Shown in pieces: positions 45,261 through 54,602 of a DNA stretch of 64,000 nt. The DNA is taken from contig JACPPG010000034.1 in NCBI GenBank assembly GCA_016191115.1, positions 48,765 through 112,764 of the forward strand, given 5' to 3'. This DNA comes from Planctomycetia bacterium. GTDB taxonomy: Bacteria > Planctomycetota > Planctomycetia > Pirellulales > JACPPG01. Made by a program: the position numbers and the translations under genes. Below the pieces are notes generated by a model. The model made no database searches, was not told the origin of the DNA, and was given only the letters and a program-made list of their open reading frames with translations. How positions within the stretch are numbered: position 1 is the first letter of the stretch; the number at the start of each line of letters is the position of its first letter.

Positions 45261-47279
45261 ATGGCAAAACAACGAGTCATGGTCGTCGGGGGTGGGCTGG
45301 CGGGCCTGTCGGCCTCGATGCGATTGGCCGAAGCGGGCGTCGACGTCGACATGATGAGCCTCACGCCGGTGAAGCGCTCCCACAGCGTCTGCGCCCAGGG
45401 GGGAATCAACGCCGTCAACCCCGTCACCCGCCAGCAAGGCGACAGCGAGTGGCTGCACTTCGACGACACCGTCTACGGCGGCGACTTCCTGCAGCAGCAG
45501 CCCCCGGTGAAGGAAATGGCCGACTGGGGCCCCCGGATCATCGACTTGATGGACCGGCTGGGCGTCACCTTTAATCGCACGCCCGAGGGCTTTCGCGATC
45601 AGCGTCGTTTCGGCGGCACGCTCTTCATGCGCACGGCCTTCGCCGGCGCCACGACCGGGCAACAATTGCTGTACGCGCTCGACGAGCAGGTCCGCCGGTG
45701 GGAGACCGAAGGTCGCATCAAGAAATACGAATTCTGGGATTTTCTTGGGCCGGTCCTGGATGCAAACGGCGTGTGCCGGGGCTGCGTCGGGCAGGACCTG
45801 GTGACGATGGAGATTCGCGCCTTCCCGGCCGACGTCGTCGTCGTCGCCTCGGGCGGCTGCGGGCTGATCTACGGCCGCTCGACCATGTCCATGGTGTGCA
45901 CCGGCAGCGCCGCCTCGCGCGTTTTCGCCGCCGGCGCCAAGTACGGCAACGGTGAGTTCATCCAGGTGCACCCCACCGCCATTCCGGGCGCCGACAAGCT
46001 GCGGTTGATGAGCGAAAGCGCCCGCGGCGAAGGGGGCCGGGTGTGGGTGCCGCGCAAGCCGCAGGACCCGCGCGACCCGCGGCAGATTCCCGAGGCCCAG
46101 CGGTACTACTTCCTCGAGGAACGCTATCCGAAATACGGAAACCTCGTCCCGCGCGACATTGCCACGCGCGAGATCTTCAACGTCTGCACGTACGAGGGTC
46201 TGTCGGTCGAAAAGGACCGGCTGTGCGTGTATTTGGACCTGACGCACCTGTCGCGCGCCGTGCTCGATCAAAAGCTCGGCGGCATCCTGGAAATTTACGA
46301 GAAGTTCCAGGGCGTCGACCCGCGCGACACGCCCATGAAGATCTTCCCCGCCGTCCACTACTCGATGGGCGGACTGTGGGTCGACTACGAGCGATCGGCC
46401 GATGGCGGCTTGCGGATCGGCTCGCCGCGCAACCAGGTCACCAATATCCCGGGCCTGTACGCCATGGGCGAATGCGACTACCAGTATCACGGCGCGAACC
46501 GCCTGGGCGCGAACTCGCTTCTGAGCTGCATCTTTAGCGGGCTCATGGCGGCGCCGGGCATCGCGGCGTGGCTCAAGTCGGTGCCCGGCGGCGCGGCTGC
46601 CGATCTGCCCTCGAGCCTCTTCGACGGCGCTCGAAAACACCACCAGCAGGAGCACGACCGCCTGCTCCGCCGATCGGCCGGCGGTGAAAACCCGTACTTG
46701 CTGCACCAAGAGCTGGGGCAAGTGATGACCAAGGCGGCCACCGTCGTGCGGCACAACGACGTGCTGCGCGAGGCCTACGGCGCCGTCTGCGAATTGGCCG
46801 AGCGGGCCGAGCGCTGCTCGCTATCGGACACGGGCAACTGGACCAACCAGAACGTGGTGTTCACGAAGGCCCTGCTCGATATGTTCCCGCTCGCCAAGGT
46901 GATCGTGAAAGGGGCCCTGCAGCGCGACGAATGCCGCGGCGCCCACTACAAGCCGGAGTTCGCCATGCCGGGCCTGACGGCGACGGACCCGGCCGGGCGG
47001 CGCCGCGAGGCCGAGACGTGGTGCGACCGGTTCCAGGAAAACACGCACAAGTGGCTCCGCTCGACGATCGCCAGGCTCGGATCGGACGGCGAGCCGACGA
47101 TCACCTACGAAGAGGTCGACACGTCGCTCATTCCGCCGCGGCCGCGACTGTATGGGCTGGTGGGCGCGGAAGTGATCGAGGAAGTCTGGAAAGAGCGCCA
47201 ACTGGGCAAGCCGGCAACCGACCGCGACGGCAATGGCGCGACCGGCAAGCCGGCCGCGCAACCATTGGCCGCGGGATAG
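45261..47279 (+). CDS. sdhA: Succinate dehydrogenase flavoprotein subunit
   Basis: Oxidises succinate to fumarate with covalently bound FAD. The protein has 672 residues from ATG 45261 with AAAGGA upstream. The dinucleotide fold is VMVVGGGLAGLSASMRLAEAG. The FAD-linking histidine is expected in RSHSVCAQGGINA near residue 43. The active-site region has HPTAIPGADKLRLMSESARGEGG (core SESARGEGG) and HYSMGGLWVDY. The length and the b558-type partner fit the Bacillus/Bacteroidetes-like enzyme. SdhB starts 18 bp downstream. Confidence 0.96.
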   Translation: MAKQRVMVVGGGLAGLSASMRLAEAGVDVDMMSLTPVKRSHSVCAQGGINAVNPVTRQQGDSEWLHFDDTVYGGDFLQQQPPVKEMADWGPRIIDLMDRLGVTFNRTPEGFRDQRRFGGTLFMRTAFAGATTGQQLLYALDEQVRRWETEGRIKKYEFWDFLGPVLDANGVCRGCVGQDLVTMEIRAFPADVVVVASGGCGLIYGRSTMSMVCTGSAASRVFAAGAKYGNGEFIQVHPTAIPGADKLRLMSESARGEGGRVWVPRKPQDPRDPRQIPEAQRYYFLEERYPKYGNLVPRDIATREIFNVCTYEGLSVEKDRLCVYLDLTHLSRAVLDQKLGGILEIYEKFQGVDPRDTPMKIFPAVHYSMGGLWVDYERSADGGLRIGSPRNQVTNIPGLYAMGECDYQYHGANRLGANSLLSCIFSGLMAAPGIAAWLKSVPGGAAADLPSSLFDGARKHHQQEHDRLLRRSAGGENPYLLHQELGQVMTKAATVVRHNDVLREAYGAVCELAERAERCSLSDTGNWTNQNVVFTKALLDMFPLAKVIVKGALQRDECRGAHYKPEFAMPGLTATDPAGRRREAETWCDRFQENTHKWLRSTIARLGSDGEPTITYEEVDTSLIPPRPRLYGLVGAEVIEEVWKERQLGKPATDRDGNGATGKPAAQPLAAG

Positions 47280-47297
47280 CCAACGAACGACGCAACC

Positions 47298-48182
47298 ATG
47301 CAATCGACCACCAACGGACACGCATCGCCCGCCGGCCACGCCGCCGCGGGGACTCCGCTCCCCGACGAGTTCGACGTCCGCATCCTGCGGCAGGACGCGC
47401 CGGACGAAGCCAGCTATTGGGAGCGGCATCGCGTTCGCCGCGAGCCGGACATGAACGTCATCAGCGTGCTGCAGCGGATCGCGGCGCAGGCCAAAACCGT
47501 CGAGGGCGAACGCGTCGCCCCGGTCGCCTGGGATTGCAACTGCCTGGAAGAAGTGTGCGGGGCGTGCACGATGGTCGTCAACGGCCACGTCCGCCAGGCC
47601 TGCACGGCGCTCGTCGACCGGCTGCTGGCAGACAACCCCGACGAGATCGAGCTGCGACCGATGGAGAAGTTCCCGGTCGTCCGCGACCTGGTCGTAAATC
47701 GCCGGCGCCTGTTTCGTGCCTTGGAAAAGCTCAAGACGTGGATTCCGGTCGACGGCTACTACGACGCCGGGCCCGGCCCGCGCGTCTCGCAAGAGGCCCA
47801 GCAAGAGGCCTACCCGCTCAGTGAATGCATGAGCTGCGGCTGCTGCCTGGACGCCTGCCCACAGTACCAGAAGATCGAGCTTGCGCGTCGAGAAGGAGAG
47901 ACGGACGCGGAGTTCGCGCATCGCGAGCAAGAGGCGTTCGACACGCGCTTCGTCGGCGCCCACGCCATCAGCCAGGTGATGCTCTTCAATCGGCACCCGA
48001 CCGGCGCTCTATCGGCCGGCGAGCGGCTGGACCTGTTGATGGAAGCGGGCGGCATCCAGGACTGCGGCAACGCACAAAACTGCGTCGCCGTCTGCCCGAA
48101 AAAAATCCCGCTCACCACCTCGATCGGCCGCGCCGGCCGGGCGACCGTGGTGCGGGCGATCTCGAAGTGGTTCGGGCGATAG
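47298..48182 (+). CDS. sdhB: Succinate dehydrogenase iron-sulfur subunit
   Basis: Electron-transfer subunit between SdhA and SdhC. The 294-residue protein carries the 2Fe-2S ligands in CNCLEEVCGACTMVV near residue 95, with a further cysteine in RQAC. The 4Fe-4S and 3Fe-4S clusters are in CMSCGCCLDACPQY near residue 180 and CGNAQNCVAVCPKKIPL near residue 255. The N-terminal ~25 residues are a polar extension. Last gene of sdhCAB; no clear terminator is seen after it. Confidence 0.95.
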   Translation: MQSTTNGHASPAGHAAAGTPLPDEFDVRILRQDAPDEASYWERHRVRREPDMNVISVLQRIAAQAKTVEGERVAPVAWDCNCLEEVCGACTMVVNGHVRQACTALVDRLLADNPDEIELRPMEKFPVVRDLVVNRRRLFRALEKLKTWIPVDGYYDAGPGPRVSQEAQQEAYPLSECMSCGCCLDACPQYQKIELARREGETDAEFAHREQEAFDTRFVGAHAISQVMLFNRHPTGALSAGERLDLLMEAGGIQDCGNAQNCVAVCPKKIPLTTSIGRAGRATVVRAISKWFGR

Positions 48183-48594
48183 CGAACGGCCAATCGCGGC
48201 AGCCGTCAGGTCACTGCGTCGTGGTGCCCGGTTTCAAGGCGTTCTCTCGGACGCCATTCAAACGAAAAGCCCGCATCCGACGAGACTTAGGATGCCGGTC
48301 TGGACGAAAGACCAAGACCAGATAAAATGCGGACTGGCGCCCTTCTTTCTGCCGCGTTGGCGCAGCTAGTGAGTCTGCTTCCCATTTTCGGCCGCTGACG
48401 TTTTCCGCCACGGGGAAACGTCTATCTGTCGCGGCACGGTGTCTTTCCCCCGCTTCGCGATGCACAAATCGTGTCGGCCTCACTGACCCTTATCGGATGA
48501 GATGCGACGGATAGCGATGCGGACGGACGACGACTGACTGCCAGCGCGACCGCTTTGCAGCAAGACCCCCTACACCCCTTTTGGAGACCATCTG
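48183..48594. other. Intergenic region after sdhB
   Basis: About 410 bp. No tRNA or known RNA gene and no shared repeat was recognised. The end contains the ribosome-binding site of the short gene that follows. Confidence 0.45.
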
Positions 48595-48771
48595 ATGATT
48601 GCCCAGGCAGCAGACATAGATTGCACAAGGCTTCTCATTCAGTTTGACAGGCCGACTCCCCAGTCTCGAATGGAATTGATACAGCGTTCTGTCGAGAAAG
48701 TCGTCGGACCCGACTTGGATGTTTTCTTCAGCGATGCGGAAGCGATGTGCGCGGTACTGGATCGCGAGTAG
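48595..48771 (+). CDS. Short conserved-looking protein of unknown function (58 aa)
   Basis: The frame starts at ATG 48595, with GGAG eight bases upstream, and ends at TAG 48769-48771. The 58-residue product has an alternating pattern of a soluble domain (LLIQFDRPTP, LIQRSVEKVVG, DLDVFFSDAEAMCAVLDRE) with no membrane segment. I recognise no family. Good start signals and balanced composition argue for a real gene. It lies convergent with fusA, 85 bp from its stop codon. Confidence 0.5.
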   Translation: MIAQAADIDCTRLLIQFDRPTPQSRMELIQRSVEKVVGPDLDVFFSDAEAMCAVLDRE

Positions 48772-48856
48772 CTGGGCCGGCGTGACAAAATGCCGAACAT
48801 TCGCACTTGGCGAGTCGAGGCCACGGCCATAGACGCGGCAGACAGACTGACGAACC

Positions 48857-50944
48857 CTACCGCGCCCCCACCAGCGCCGCCTTCTTTTTCTCCAGGATGA
48901 TCGCTTCCTGGATGCTCGCCGGCACCCGGCGGTAGCGGGAGAATTCCATCGTGAACGTGCCCTGCCCTTGCGTCAGGCTGCGGAGGTCGGTCGAGTAGCC
49001 GAACGTCTCGGCCAGCGGCACCTCGGCCTCGATCACGGCCACGACCCCTTGCACTTCGCTGGCGACGATCATGCCGCGGCGGCTGTTCAACTCGCCGGCT
49101 ACCGAACCCTGGAACGCCACGGGCACCTCGACCTCGAGCTTCATCACCGGCTCGAGCAAGACCGGCTTCATCTTCAGGAACGTCTCGCGGAAGCAGTTCC
49201 GCCCGCACGTCTGGAATGCCATGTCCGAGCTGTCCACCTCGTGGTACGAGCCGTCTTCCAGGATCGTCTTCACGCCGACGATGGGATAGCCGGCCACCGG
49301 GCCCTTGGCCAGCGACTCGCGAAAACCCTTTTCGACACTCGGGATGTACTCCTTCGGCACGCGCCCGCCGCCGACCTTCTCCTCGAACTCAAAGGGCTCG
49401 GTGGCTTCCTCGGTCAACGGCTCGAAGCGGCCCACGATGTGGGCGTACTGGCCCGAACCGCCGGTCTGCTTCTTGTGCTTGAAGTTGTACGTGGTCGCCT
49501 GCGTGGGGGCCTCGCGATAGCTGACCTTGGGCGCGCCGACCTCGACTTCCAGCTTGTACTCGCGGCGCATCCGCTCGACGTAGATCTCCAGGTGCAGCTC
49601 GCCCATGCCGGCGATCAGCGTGTCGCCGGTCTCCTCGTCGGTCGAGGCGCGGAACGTGGGGTCTTCCTTGGTGAACCGCTGCAAAGCCTTCGCCAGCTTG
49701 TCGCCGCCGTCCCGCGACATCGGGTTGATGGCCATCTTGATGACCGGCTCCGGCACGAACATGCTTTCCAGCGTGCAATACTTCGGCTCCGAAGCGTATG
49801 TGTCGCCGCTGGCGCAGTCGATGCCAATGATGGCTACGATGTCGCCCGCCGAAGCCTTGTCGACCTCTTCGCGCTTGTCGGCGTGCATCCGCACGATGCG
49901 GCTGAAGCGGTGCTTCTGCCCGGTCCGCTGGTTGTAGTGCATCTCCCCTTTTTCAATCGAGCCCTGGTAGATGCGCGTGAAGGTCAACTGGCCGTACGGG
50001 TCGTCGACGATCTTGAAGGCCATGCCCACGAACGGCTTCGCCGGGTCGGCCGCGAGCGGGAACTTCTCGTCCGGCTTGTCGTAGGCCTTGGCCGTGATGC
50101 TACGGTCCAAGGGACTGGGCAGGTAACGGACCACGGCGTCCAACAGCGGCTGCACGCCCTTGTTGCGATAGGCCGTGCCCATGAACACCGGCGTCACGTC
50201 CTGCTCCTGCACGGCCTCCTTCACGACGCGGTGGATCACGTCCTCGGGCACTTCCTGTTCGGCGAGTAAGAGCTCCATCAGTTCGTCGCTGTACATAGCC
50301 AGGGCTTCGAGCATGGCCTGGCGGGCCTGGGCGGCTTCGGCGGCCAGGTCGGCGGGAATGGCCTCGCGGCGGACGGTTTCGCCATTGTTGCCGTCGAAAT
50401 AGATCGCCTGCCGCGCGACCAGGTCGATCACGCCCTCGAACTGATCTTCCTTGCCGATGGCCAGTTGCATGAGCACGGCGTCGCAGGCCAGCTTCTCGCG
50501 CAATTGCTTCACGACGCGGCGGAAGTCCGCGCCCGTGCGGTCCATCTTGTTGATGAACGCCAGCCGCGGGACGTGGTAGCGCTTCATTTGCCGGTCGACG
50601 GTCATCGACTGCGACTGCACGCCGCCCACCGCGCACAGAACCAGGATTGCGCCGTCCAGCACCCGCAGGCTGCGCTCCACCTCGACGGTGAAGTCCACGT
50701 GGCCGGGCGTGTCGATCAGGTTGATCTGATGGTCGTTCCAGGAGACGGTCGTGGCGGCGCTGGTGATCGTGATGCCGCGCTCGCGCTCCAGGTCCATGTG
50801 GTCCATCGTGGCGCCGCCTTCACCCTTCACCTCCTGCATGCGGTGAATGCGACCGGCGTAGTACAAGATCCGCTCCGAAAGCGTGGTCTTGCCCGAGTCG
50901 ATGTGCGCCGAGATGCCGATATTTCGTAGTTTTGCCAGGTCCAT
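48857..50944 (-). CDS. fusA: Elongation factor G
   Basis: GTPase that drives ribosome translocation. The protein has 695 residues from ATG 50944 with AAAAAGGA upstream; the longer open frame is noncoding. G motifs are AHIDSGKTT near residue 14, DLERERGITI, DTPGHVDF and NKMDRTGADF. Domains II to V follow with HKKQTGGSGQYAH, a conserved domain IV loop, and the C-terminal QGQGTFTMEFSRYRRVP. The HIDSGKTT P-loop and start are like mitochondrial/spirochaete-planctomycete EF-G1, not the HVDAGKTT type of most bacterial fusA. It stands alone, not in the usual rpsL-rpsG-tuf cluster. A second EF-G elsewhere in the genome is likely. Confidence 0.92.
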   Translation of the reverse strand: MDLAKLRNIGISAHIDSGKTTLSERILYYAGRIHRMQEVKGEGGATMDHMDLERERGITITSAATTVSWNDHQINLIDTPGHVDFTVEVERSLRVLDGAILVLCAVGGVQSQSMTVDRQMKRYHVPRLAFINKMDRTGADFRRVVKQLREKLACDAVLMQLAIGKEDQFEGVIDLVARQAIYFDGNNGETVRREAIPADLAAEAAQARQAMLEALAMYSDELMELLLAEQEVPEDVIHRVVKEAVQEQDVTPVFMGTAYRNKGVQPLLDAVVRYLPSPLDRSITAKAYDKPDEKFPLAADPAKPFVGMAFKIVDDPYGQLTFTRIYQGSIEKGEMHYNQRTGQKHRFSRIVRMHADKREEVDKASAGDIVAIIGIDCASGDTYASEPKYCTLESMFVPEPVIKMAINPMSRDGGDKLAKALQRFTKEDPTFRASTDEETGDTLIAGMGELHLEIYVERMRREYKLEVEVGAPKVSYREAPTQATTYNFKHKKQTGGSGQYAHIVGRFEPLTEEATEPFEFEEKVGGGRVPKEYIPSVEKGFRESLAKGPVAGYPIVGVKTILEDGSYHEVDSSDMAFQTCGRNCFRETFLKMKPVLLEPVMKLEVEVPVAFQGSVAGELNSRRGMIVASEVQGVVAVIEAEVPLAETFGYSTDLRSLTQGQGTFTMEFSRYRRVPASIQEAIILEKKKAALVGAR

Positions 50945-51370
50945 GGTCCAATCCTTTTTCGTCCTCTGCCAACGTACCGCCCGTTCGTGCCTCGCGCCGC
51001 CTGTGGGACCGGCGCGAAGCGGTAGCACCGCATTCTTTCGCGTGGGGGATCGCCGGAAGGAACGACAACCCCGCTGTAGCAGGCCCGACCCCTGAAAGCT
51101 TCGGCGGGCTGCTCCTTGCCCAGCCGCTAGGATCGGTATGGCATGAGGTCTGTCATGCCTATCGTAACCCATTTCTTCGGCAGGCAAAGGGCAATTCGTC
51201 CACGCAGCTCCCCTTGGGACGCGCTAAATCCAATCCTCACAATGACTCCCGGCTCCGGGGCACGTAGCCTGTTCCTAACGCGATATTGCTTGACCGCGGC
51301 CGCCGACGTCGCAGGTTACCCGCGCCGCGCCGTTGATTTATCCTGCTGTCCTCAATAGGTTTACCGTTCT
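50945..51370. other. Intergenic region between divergent fusA and CPBP genes
   Basis: No gene seen. GGCATGA and TCATGCC (51140-51146 and 51153-51159) form a hairpin with a 6-nt loop that extends by about five further pairs with a bulge. No T-run follows. Confidence 0.45.
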
Positions 51371-52249
51371 ATGGAAAACCCTGACACGAAATCCGAAATG
51401 CCGAATTCCCAGCAGGCTTCACCAGAGGCCGATCCCAGGGCGACTGCCTCACCATCTGACCTGCCACCCACAATAGTGACAGCGCCGACAGGGCCGCGGT
51501 CGCTGGCGGCGCGCTATCCGTGGCTCCCCTACGTCCTGCCGTTGGTCGTGTTCCTCGTCGTCACGACGCTGGAGCCGGCGCCGCCCGACCCTACGAACCA
51601 GACCGTCGAATCGACCGGCTGGTTCGGCTTCGCCCTTCCCTACAGCACGTATCCCCTACTGTATACGGCGAAGATCGTGCTGGTGGTTGTGGCGATGGTC
51701 TTCGCCATGCCGGTCTATCGGCAGTTCCCGATGCGCGTGAGCCCATTGTCGGTCGTCGTCGGCGTCGTGGGCGTCGTCGCGTGGATCGGACTGTGCAAGC
51801 TGGGGATCGAGCAGCGGCTGCTGCCGAAGCTAGGGCTCGAAAGCTTTATCGAATCGGGGCAGCGGAGCGGCTTCAACCCGCTCGTGGAATTGGCCGGTCG
51901 CCCGCTCGTGGCCTATGGCTTTCTGGCGATTCGCTTCGTGGGGTTGGTGCTGGTCGTGCCGGTGATCGAGGAATTCTTCCTCCGCGGCTTCCTGATGCGG
52001 TTCTGCGTCCACGAGCAGTTCTGGAACGTCCCGTTCGGCACGGTGAACCGGGCGGCCGTGCTCGCCGGCACGCTTTTGCCGATGGCGATGCACCCGGCCG
52101 AACTGATGGCGGCGGGCGTGTGGTTCTCGCTGGTCACGCTGCTGATGGTCCGCACGCGCAACATCTGGGACTGCGTCACGGCCCACGCCGTCACCAATCT
52201 GCTCTTGGGCATCTACGTCGTGGGCTGGAACCAGTGGCAGTTGATGTAG
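51371..52249 (+). CDS. CPBP family intramembrane protease-like protein (CAAX-protease-related, exosortase-linked type)
   Basis: The 292-residue protein has a polar, proline-rich first 45 residues, then about seven or eight membrane helices. The glutamate pair is in VIEEFFLRGFLMRF near residue 200. Later conserved residues occur in MAMHPAELMAAGVWF, and VTAHAVTNLLLG holds the histidine-asparagine region. This matches the TIGR03008-like branch of CPBP proteins often found with exosortase systems. The window also has a PEP-CTERM protein, but it lies 30 kb away. Whether it is an active protease is unproven. Confidence 0.85.
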   Translation: MENPDTKSEMPNSQQASPEADPRATASPSDLPPTIVTAPTGPRSLAARYPWLPYVLPLVVFLVVTTLEPAPPDPTNQTVESTGWFGFALPYSTYPLLYTAKIVLVVVAMVFAMPVYRQFPMRVSPLSVVVGVVGVVAWIGLCKLGIEQRLLPKLGLESFIESGQRSGFNPLVELAGRPLVAYGFLAIRFVGLVLVVPVIEEFFLRGFLMRFCVHEQFWNVPFGTVNRAAVLAGTLLPMAMHPAELMAAGVWFSLVTLLMVRTRNIWDCVTAHAVTNLLLGIYVVGWNQWQLM

Positions 52250-52393
52250 TCGGCTGACGTAATGCCGGCCGGACGCGATTGGCAAGAATCGACGCCCGTC
52301 GGCGAACTGTCTGGCGTTGCCCCTCATTGACCTAAACTTTTATAGACGAAGCCCGTCCGTTCGACGGCGCGTGTCCCCAATACTCCAATACCG

Positions 52394-54169
52394 ATGCGTA
52401 CTATGTCGATCCCGACGAGTGCGGCTGCCCTTAAGTCTGAACCCTCCCGCGAATACTCCGCGCGGCTAGCCGCGCGGACTCAGGCGGCGGCCCGCTGCGC
52501 GCGGTGGGACCGCCGGATCGTCTATGGGCGGCGGCTGTTGTTGTTTGCCGTGATCGGCTACGTAGTCTTCGACCCGACGGAGATTCAAGCCCTGGTCCCA
52601 CTGGCGATCGCGCTGGTGCCCTTGGCCTTTTGGCAGAATGCGGTGCTCCGCCGCTGGCGCCGCGCGAGCCGGGCCGCGGCCTACTATCGGCGCGGCCTGG
52701 CGCGGCTCGAAAACCGCTGGATCGGCCGCGGCGAGGATGGCCGCCGCTATCTGACCGATGCACACCTGTACGCCGAGGACCTCGACATCTTCGGCCCCGG
52801 CTCGCTCTTCCAGCTTCTGTGCACAGCGCGGACGCCGATGGGCCGGGAAGCCCTCGCCGGCTGGCTCGGCGCGTCGGACGATTTCCCGGCGATCCGCCAG
52901 CGCCAGCAAGCCGTCGACCGGTTGCGCGGCGACCTCGATCTGCGCGAAGCCCTGGCGACTCTCGACGCCGACGTCACGCGGATCGTCCCTGAAGAGGCGG
53001 TTGCCTGGGCCCGGGCGCCGGCTATCTTCGGCACACCGACTGTCCGCGTGGCCGGCCTGCTGGTGGCCTGGGCGCTGGTGGCCAGCATGGTCGGCGCCGT
53101 CGTGCTGGGCGGCGCTTGGTGGCTGGCGGTCGCCGTCACGATCGCGCTCGAGGCCGCGATCTATGTCGCGCGCCGCCACGCGGCCCGCGAGGTCGCGCGC
53201 CACGTCGGCGACGCGGGGCACGCCCTGGGCGTGCTCTTCCGGCTTCGGGCGGTCCTCCGTCAACGTCCCGCTACGGTGCCGCTTTCGGATATTGCCGCGG
53301 CGATCGATCGCGGCTTGGGATTCCCAGCCCGTCCGCTCGCCGAGCTATACGGCCTGTTCTTGCAGAACAGCTTCCTGCACGCCCTGAAAGTGCAATCGTT
53401 TCCGCCGCTCGAAGCGTGGCGGCTGGCGGCGCGCGAGGGTATCGATCAGGCTCTGGCTGCGGCCGGCCGGTTGGAAGCGCTCGCCGCACTGAGCGCCTAT
53501 GCCTACGAACATCCCCGCGACCCGTTCCCGGACCTGGTCGACGACGGACCGCGGTTCGAGGGCGTCGGCCTCGGCCATCCGCTCATGCCCGAGGGCACGT
53601 GCGTTACCAATGACCTGAGCCTGGGCGGCGACCGCCGGCTGGTGCTCATCAGCGGCTCGAACATGTCCGGCAAAAGCACGCTGCTGCGCACCGTCGGCAC
53701 GAACGTCGTCCTGGCCATGGCCGGCGCGCCAGTGCGAGCCGCCAGGCTCACCATCTCGCCGTTGACCCTGGGCACGGCCATGCGCTTCCGCGACTCGGTA
53801 CACGAGGGGGCCTCGTATTTTTACGCCGTGCTCGTGCGATTGCGGGCTGTGCTGAACCTGACGGGCCACGGCCGCCCGCTTTTGTTCCTCTTCGACGAGA
53901 TCCTGCAAGGCACTAACTCGCAGGACCGGCTCGTAGGGGCCGAGGCCGTGATGCGCCGCCTGCTGGAAGCCGGCGCAATCGGCCTGATGACCACGCACGA
54001 CCTGGCCCTGACGAAGATCGTCGACGACCTGGCCCCCCGGGCCGTGAACATGCACTGCGAAGACCAACTGGTCGACGGCCGCATGACGTTCGACTACACG
54101 CTCCGTCCCGGCGTCGTCACCAAGAGCAACGCGCTTGCGCTCATGCGGTCGATGGGGCTGGACGTGTGA
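52394..54169 (+). CDS. Membrane-associated MutS-family ATPase
   Basis: The 591-residue protein has only the core and ATPase domains of MutS, without the mismatch-binding domain I. Two hydrophobic regions, at about residues 50-80 and 215-250, look membrane-spanning. The C-terminal ATPase has Walker A SGSNMSGKSTLLRT near residue 420, the FRDSVHEGASYFYA region, Walker B LFLFDEILQGTNS and the MTTHD histidine. Such proteins are annotated as MutS-related, and their role is not mismatch repair in any shown case. It lies 144 bp after the CPBP gene on the same strand. Confidence 0.88.
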   Translation: MRTMSIPTSAAALKSEPSREYSARLAARTQAAARCARWDRRIVYGRRLLLFAVIGYVVFDPTEIQALVPLAIALVPLAFWQNAVLRRWRRASRAAAYYRRGLARLENRWIGRGEDGRRYLTDAHLYAEDLDIFGPGSLFQLLCTARTPMGREALAGWLGASDDFPAIRQRQQAVDRLRGDLDLREALATLDADVTRIVPEEAVAWARAPAIFGTPTVRVAGLLVAWALVASMVGAVVLGGAWWLAVAVTIALEAAIYVARRHAAREVARHVGDAGHALGVLFRLRAVLRQRPATVPLSDIAAAIDRGLGFPARPLAELYGLFLQNSFLHALKVQSFPPLEAWRLAAREGIDQALAAAGRLEALAALSAYAYEHPRDPFPDLVDDGPRFEGVGLGHPLMPEGTCVTNDLSLGGDRRLVLISGSNMSGKSTLLRTVGTNVVLAMAGAPVRAARLTISPLTLGTAMRFRDSVHEGASYFYAVLVRLRAVLNLTGHGRPLLFLFDEILQGTNSQDRLVGAEAVMRRLLEAGAIGLMTTHDLALTKIVDDLAPRAVNMHCEDQLVDGRMTFDYTLRPGVVTKSNALALMRSMGLDV

Positions 54170-54602
54170 GGGACCGCCGGCTCGAAGCTCCCCTGGTTGC
54201 GACGACAGTGCACCCGGCGATTGATGAAGAAGGCATCGCGCCGTGGCCGCTTCGTGTTCATCGTCGATACAACGAATGTCGGTCATCAGGCAAATCCTCA
54301 CGATTCACCGCTATACGGAAACGACTTCCGCCATCAAACGACTCCGCAAACTACTACGCAACGCCATGCCCACCGAATACCGACAAACCCCCTAAGCTAA
54401 GGATCGACCGAAAAATAACTTCTCCTCAACACCCTCGCCCCTTGCGGGACAGGGCACCCGTGAGGGGTCAGAGAATCAGGAAGTTATTCTTCGGTCGATC
54501 CTAACAGCCCACGAGCTAGCAAAAACGCGCAACTTCAAAACTGGCGCTTCGGGCCAGTGTCGCTTCGGACTGGTGTGGCGTGGCCGATCCTGCCATCGCC
54601 TA
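54170..54602. other. Noncoding region between convergent genes, holding a MITE copy
   Basis: Apart from the 101-bp element at 54401-54501 nothing recognisable was found. Short frames here have no start signals. Confidence 0.5.
54401..54501. mobile_element. 101-bp MITE-like element, copy 2
   Basis: Same length and ends as copies 1 and 3; one change lies in the right terminal repeat (TTCTTCGG for TTTTTCGG). TAA flanks both sides (54398-54400 and 54502-54504). It lies between convergent genes, where its hairpin could affect transcript ends. Confidence 0.88.

Noticed and set aside
45072..46754. Open frame of 560 codons opposite sdhA
   Set aside because: Shadow of sdhA; low-complexity His/Arg/Val sequence without family similarity.
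48183..48594. Possible tRNA or small RNA gene in the gap after sdhB
   Set aside because: No cloverleaf, no known RNA motif and no promoter-terminator pair could be found by eye.
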